From Spirochaetota bacterium (GTDB lineage Bacteria; Spirochaetota; UBA12135; COTS27), in assembly GCA_030621685.1 (NCBI GenBank), contig JAUXHF010000118.1:1-6431 (forward strand): DNA of 6,431 nt. Reading direction: 5' to 3'. Both the position numbers and the translations under genes were made by a program. The notes below the pieces were generated by a model. It searched no databases. It saw only the letters and a list, made by a program, of their open reading frames with translations, and was not told the origin of the DNA. The number at the start of each line of letters is the position of its first letter. Position 1 is the first letter of the stretch. Shown here piece after piece: positions 5,361-6,431 of this stretch.

Positions 5361-6431
5361 TTACAATTTTCTTGCTAAAAAGATTCCGAAATTCAGCAGC
5401 CAATTATGTAAAACGAAGAGAGGCGCGCTTATTAGTATCAGTCGTATTTCCATACGTTTAATTTTATGACGATAGGGCTTTGATGGATGGCCGAACTCTG
5501 CTTTTTTCAGTAGTTTTGTTGTGCGAATGGCGATAACCAGTGGCAAGTAACAAAAGAGGCGGTAGCGAAAACAATGAAGCGGCAAGGCTTTCAAATAAAC
5601 GATGGCCTTAGCAGAGAATTCTTCTGTTTTTGCTAACATGTCTAGTTGCAAAGCCTTTAGTTTATCTAAGGAGCGATGATTAAGAAAATCTTTTTGGCTT
5701 AGCGAGTGTTTTTTAAGCATAGATTTGGGAATGTATATCCATTTTCGATTCTTGTCTTTAAGGAAGTCTTTTAGGATATTGATGCGCTGAAGAGCGAAGG
5801 CAAAGTCTTGGCTATGTTGCTGTAATATCTTAGTAGCTTGAGTATCTGAATGTATTTTATGTATGAAAAGATTGCTGAGCAATTGTCCTACGGTGCCGGC
5901 AACAATGTAGCAATATTGGTCTAACTCGGCGTCTGTGCTAAGTTGTTTTATTTTTTTGTCTTGATATTTCTCGATAAAATGGGCCATGCCCAAGGCCATC
6001 TGAAGAATGGGCGCTTTGAAGGCTTGGCTATAATGGGGGGGCAGCTGCCGATAGGCTGCTATCACTTTATCGCTATGATGAAGTAAGTCATATTCAAAAG
6101 AGAGCAGGTCGTTTGTATCTGCTGGGCTAGGTTTCTTTTTTTTTTCAAGCATGCGTAGCCATGATAGATAGGCCTCCGCGGGTTTATTTTGCTTGTAAAG
6201 GCGGGCAAATTGCCGCAGCAAAAGAACTTTATTGGGGTCGGAAAGGCCTAAGGTGTCTTCAAGGCTATCTAAAATGCGGCAGATAAGGTAAGCTAGCCCC
6301 ACAGCAATGTAGTCTGCGGCGGGGAGAACCTGTATGGTAAGGGCAAAGGTGCGGCTTACTTTGGGCAGGAAAAAGTCCACTAGCTCTTTGCCGGATTGCC
6401 CAAAGGCAGCTATTGCAGCTGTTTTTTGGGC
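5361..6431 (-). CDS. Squalene/phytoene synthase family protein (5' end outside window)
   Basis: 356 residues are visible, reading in from the right edge. The frame is open through the edge (…FGQSGKELVDFFLPK), so the GTG at 6380 is probably internal and a short N-terminal part is missing. Family enzymes condense two prenyl diphosphates head-to-head, giving squalene from farnesyl-PP or phytoene from geranylgeranyl-PP. Visible features are LPKVSRTFALTI (22-33), the first Asp-rich motif DSLED (55-59) in CRILDSLEDT, YCYIVAGTVGQLLSNLF (173-189), and the second motif NILKDFLKD (218-226) with Asp222 and Asp226, followed by WIYIP. The Mg2+-binding aspartates are all kept, so it should be active. A hydrophobic C-terminal stretch (about 329-353) may hold it to the membrane. 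Wording of the motifs is closer to bacterial squalene-synthase-like members than to CrtB, but the product cannot be settled from sequence alone. No other isoprenoid gene is in the window. Confidence 0.88.
   Translation of the reverse strand, partial: AQKTAAIAAFGQSGKELVDFFLPKVSRTFALTIQVLPAADYIAVGLAYLICRILDSLEDTLGLSDPNKVLLLRQFARLYKQNKPAEAYLSWLRMLEKKKKPSPADTNDLLSFEYDLLHHSDKVIAAYRQLPPHYSQAFKAPILQMALGMAHFIEKYQDKKIKQLSTDAELDQYCYIVAGTVGQLLSNLFIHKIHSDTQATKILQQHSQDFAFALQRINILKDFLKDKNRKWIYIPKSMLKKHSLSQKDFLNHRSLDKLKALQLDMLAKTEEFSAKAIVYLKALPLHCFRYRLFCYLPLVIAIRTTKLLKKAEFGHPSKPYRHKIKRMEIRLILISAPLFVLHNWLLNFGIFLARKL

Overview
The window looks like chromosomal DNA of a Gram-negative (outer-membrane) bacterium with moderately low GC. 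The left end encodes an OmpA/peptidoglycan-binding protein whose upstream part carries FlgD-like/Ig-like segments with an SPDGDG motif. That architecture is common in spirochaetes, but the acetolactate synthase and the squalene/phytoene-synthase-like enzyme would also fit PVC-group bacteria, so the phylum is left open. No mobile element, tRNA, rRNA or CRISPR array was seen.

Layout. Positions 1-1434 (+) hold the 3' part of the OmpA-domain protein, running in from the left edge. Positions about 1445-1680 hold a decayed second copy of the last ~185 bp of that same gene, including a 29-bp exact repeat exactly 250 bp downstream. Positions 1714-2268 (+) encode a divergent D-aminoacyl-tRNA deacylase (dtd), with a promoter-like element and Shine-Dalgarno just upstream. 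A gene-poor convergent region (2269-2501) follows and ends in a strong inverted repeat that contains the ilvN stop codon. On the minus strand lie ilvN (3179-2502) and ilvB (5022-3301), transcribed ilvB to ilvN and separated by 120 bp containing two odd palindromes. An AT-rich region (5023-5360) probably holds the ilvB promoter and the terminator of the next gene. A squalene/phytoene-synthase-family gene (6431-5361, minus) runs off the right edge.

Function. IlvB and IlvN together form acetohydroxyacid synthase, the first common enzyme of valine, leucine and isoleucine synthesis. IlvN keeps the residues linked to valine feedback. dtd is a housekeeping proofreading gene, the OmpA protein probably links envelope and peptidoglycan, and the synthase condenses prenyl diphosphates to a C30 or C40 product. 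Apart from ilvBN there is no evident functional link between neighbours.

I do not see a new multi-gene system. The points most worth a second look are the decayed OmpA-tail duplication and the promoter it may have produced for dtd, stop-codon-overlapping hairpins without U-tracts, the two insertions and altered motif in Dtd, and the ~65-residue N-terminal extension of IlvN.
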